This document shows, one piece after another, positions 63,092-64,000 of a stretch of DNA of 64,000 bases (within the stretch, counting starts at the first letter, position 1; each line of letters begins with the position of its first letter). Origin of the DNA: an uncultured Prevotella sp. Its GTDB lineage: Bacteria; Bacteroidota; Bacteroidia; Bacteroidales; Bacteroidaceae. The notes under the pieces were generated by a model. The model did not search any database and was not told where the DNA came from. It saw only the letters and a list, made by a program, of their open reading frames with translations. Position numbers and translations under genes: made by a program. The stretch spans positions 62,001-126,000 of the forward strand of contig CAKPZJ010000001.1 of assembly GCA_934204655.1 (NCBI GenBank), given 5' to 3'.

Positions 63092-63952
63092 CTATGCTCT
63101 GCCGAACACTAAGCAGGCCCAGTCGCCCAGTGTGTGTCGGGCGGTCTCTTGCAGACCTAAGGCAGTGGCCCGCTCGTTCAGCATGGGTATGTCGGTAGGG
63201 TAGAAACCGCTTAGTATAAGCGTGGCACCGGTCGCCATGACCCGTACGAACCGCTCCATGTCGGCCAGCAGTATGTTGCGGTTTATGTTGGCCATCACCA
63301 CGTCAAAGGGAGTGGTCAGCGTGTCGGTCACGCGGGCATCGCCTAACCTTATGTCCAGCATCACGTGGTTAATGTCGCCATTGTGACGTGCATTGTTTAC
63401 ACTCCACTCATCTATGTCGTACCCCACACAGGTCGCGGCCCCCAACTTGGCAGCCGCTATGGACAGTATGCCCGTGCCCGTACCACAGTCTAAGGTGCGG
63501 AGCCCCCGCAGGTTCATGTCGAGCAGCGTGGCTATTATCATCTGGGTAGTTTCGTGTGTGCCCGTACCAAATGCCTGTCGCGCGTCGATGCCTATCAGGA
63601 TGGCGTCCTTGTCGGCCGATGGGGTAGGCATCTTGGCATCGTAAATCACCATCCGGCGGTCTATGCGGATAGGCTCAAATCCCTGCTCTTCCCACTCTCG
63701 GTTCCAGTCTTGGTCTTCCACCTTATTAATAATATACGATATGTTTACCCCGTCAATGGGAAAATCGGCCAGAGCCTGCTCCAGCGCGCCGCGGTCCATC
63801 AGCTGTTCCTGTACGTAGCCGTCCAGTCCGCTGGGCGTGTCTTCAAATGATTCAAAACCGGCCTCGCCAGCCATATCGGCTATCAGGTCTTTTACAGTTT
63901 GCATCAGCGCGGGGTCGCATTGTATGCAGAAGTGAGCTGCCAGGTATCTCAT
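63092..63952 (-). CDS. prmA: Ribosomal protein L11 methyltransferase
   Basis: 286 aa. SAM-binding motif LDCGTGTGILSIAAAKLGA (about residues 160-178), FGTGTHETTQMII just before, and VVMANINRNILLADM as the PrmA NANI/NPPY-equivalent. Trimethylates L11 in other bacteria. It is the last complete gene; its promoter runs to the window edge. Confidence 0.93.
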   Translation of the reverse strand: MRYLAAHFCIQCDPALMQTVKDLIADMAGEAGFESFEDTPSGLDGYVQEQLMDRGALEQALADFPIDGVNISYIINKVEDQDWNREWEEQGFEPIRIDRRMVIYDAKMPTPSADKDAILIGIDARQAFGTGTHETTQMIIATLLDMNLRGLRTLDCGTGTGILSIAAAKLGAATCVGYDIDEWSVNNARHNGDINHVMLDIRLGDARVTDTLTTPFDVVMANINRNILLADMERFVRVMATGATLILSGFYPTDIPMLNERATALGLQETARHTLGDWACLVFGRA

Positions 63953-63992
63953 AGTGTCGCGTAGTGGTGATTAAACATTTCTAATTCGGTTG

Positions 63993-64000
63993 CAAATTTA
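63993..64000 (-). promoter_or_regulatory. prmA promoter -7 box
   Basis: On the minus strand TAAATTTG, the last 8 nt of the window, 40 nt upstream of the ATG; the -33 element lies outside. Confidence 0.6.

Overview
The window is a chromosomal segment of a moderately GC-rich member of the Bacteroidales, most likely a Prevotellaceae-type organism. The evidence is the repeated Bacteroidetes promoter pattern (TTTG, about 20 nt, then TAnnTTTG) instead of sigma-70 boxes, AT-rich sequence upstream of starts instead of Shine-Dalgarno sites, an ATP synthase operon that begins atpD-atpC and has a very short epsilon subunit, a BtuG-like cobalamin lipoprotein, a PPi-type phosphofructokinase, and a secreted protein with a Prevotella-style type IX C-terminal sorting tail. 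The genus call is inference.

Layout. 1-6615: ATP synthase operon (atpD partial, atpC, membrane protein, atpB, atpE, atpF, atpH, atpA, atpG). 6616-7638: terminator and a composite repeat element. 7639-9716: a HIRAN-like protein, then a small membrane protein with a DUF5675 protein that looks like a phage-type lysis pair. 9940-16378: a sugar kinase/RapZ fusion and a MurU-like nucleotidyltransferase (probable cell-wall sugar recycling) flanking a type IX cargo gene, then guaA. 16472-22950: secreted and housekeeping genes (DUF7477/zinc-finger protein, PHP phosphodiesterase, mscL, gapA, miaA, lipid-kinase-like). 23226-27893: glycogen operon (debranching enzyme, GT4 glycosyltransferase, GH57). 28107-30654: metal P-type ATPase and a convergent redox-type protein. 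30655-32840: gene-free, with a candidate small RNA and a 488-bp composite repeat in three tandem copies. 32841-34272: ECF sigma factor, rpe and a 41-45 aa small protein. 34482-41371: tryptophan operon (trpDCFABEG) behind a leader peptide with three consecutive Trp codons and an attenuator. 41399-42363: orphan ABC ATPase plus small membrane protein. 42590-48706: cobalamin riboswitch operon (BtuB, BtuG, BtuF, BtuC, adenosyltransferase; no BtuD). 49094-53028: pheS, a lipoprotein, murB and an MBL hydrolase. 53033-59899: leftward block (PP2C-like, YgiQ, small protein, amidase with golvesin-like insert, acyltransferase, small protein). 60493-63952: pfp, GH25 lysozyme, prmA.

Two linked repeat families run through the intergenic DNA. 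Element A (about 340 bp) has nearly 100-bp terminal inverted repeats carrying nested hairpins. Element B (about 95 bp plus flanking GTAAAA-type tracts) is an imperfect palindrome. They occur together at 6711-7360 and 31086-32550. B also occurs alone at 48750-49005 and 60240-60400, with a fragment at 13884-13915. No tRNA, rRNA, CRISPR array or transposase gene was recognised. Gene-free stretches over 300 bases are 6616-7638, 13670-14013, 30655-32840, 34273-34714, 42364-42881, 48707-49093 and 59900-60492; their contents are itemised in the features.
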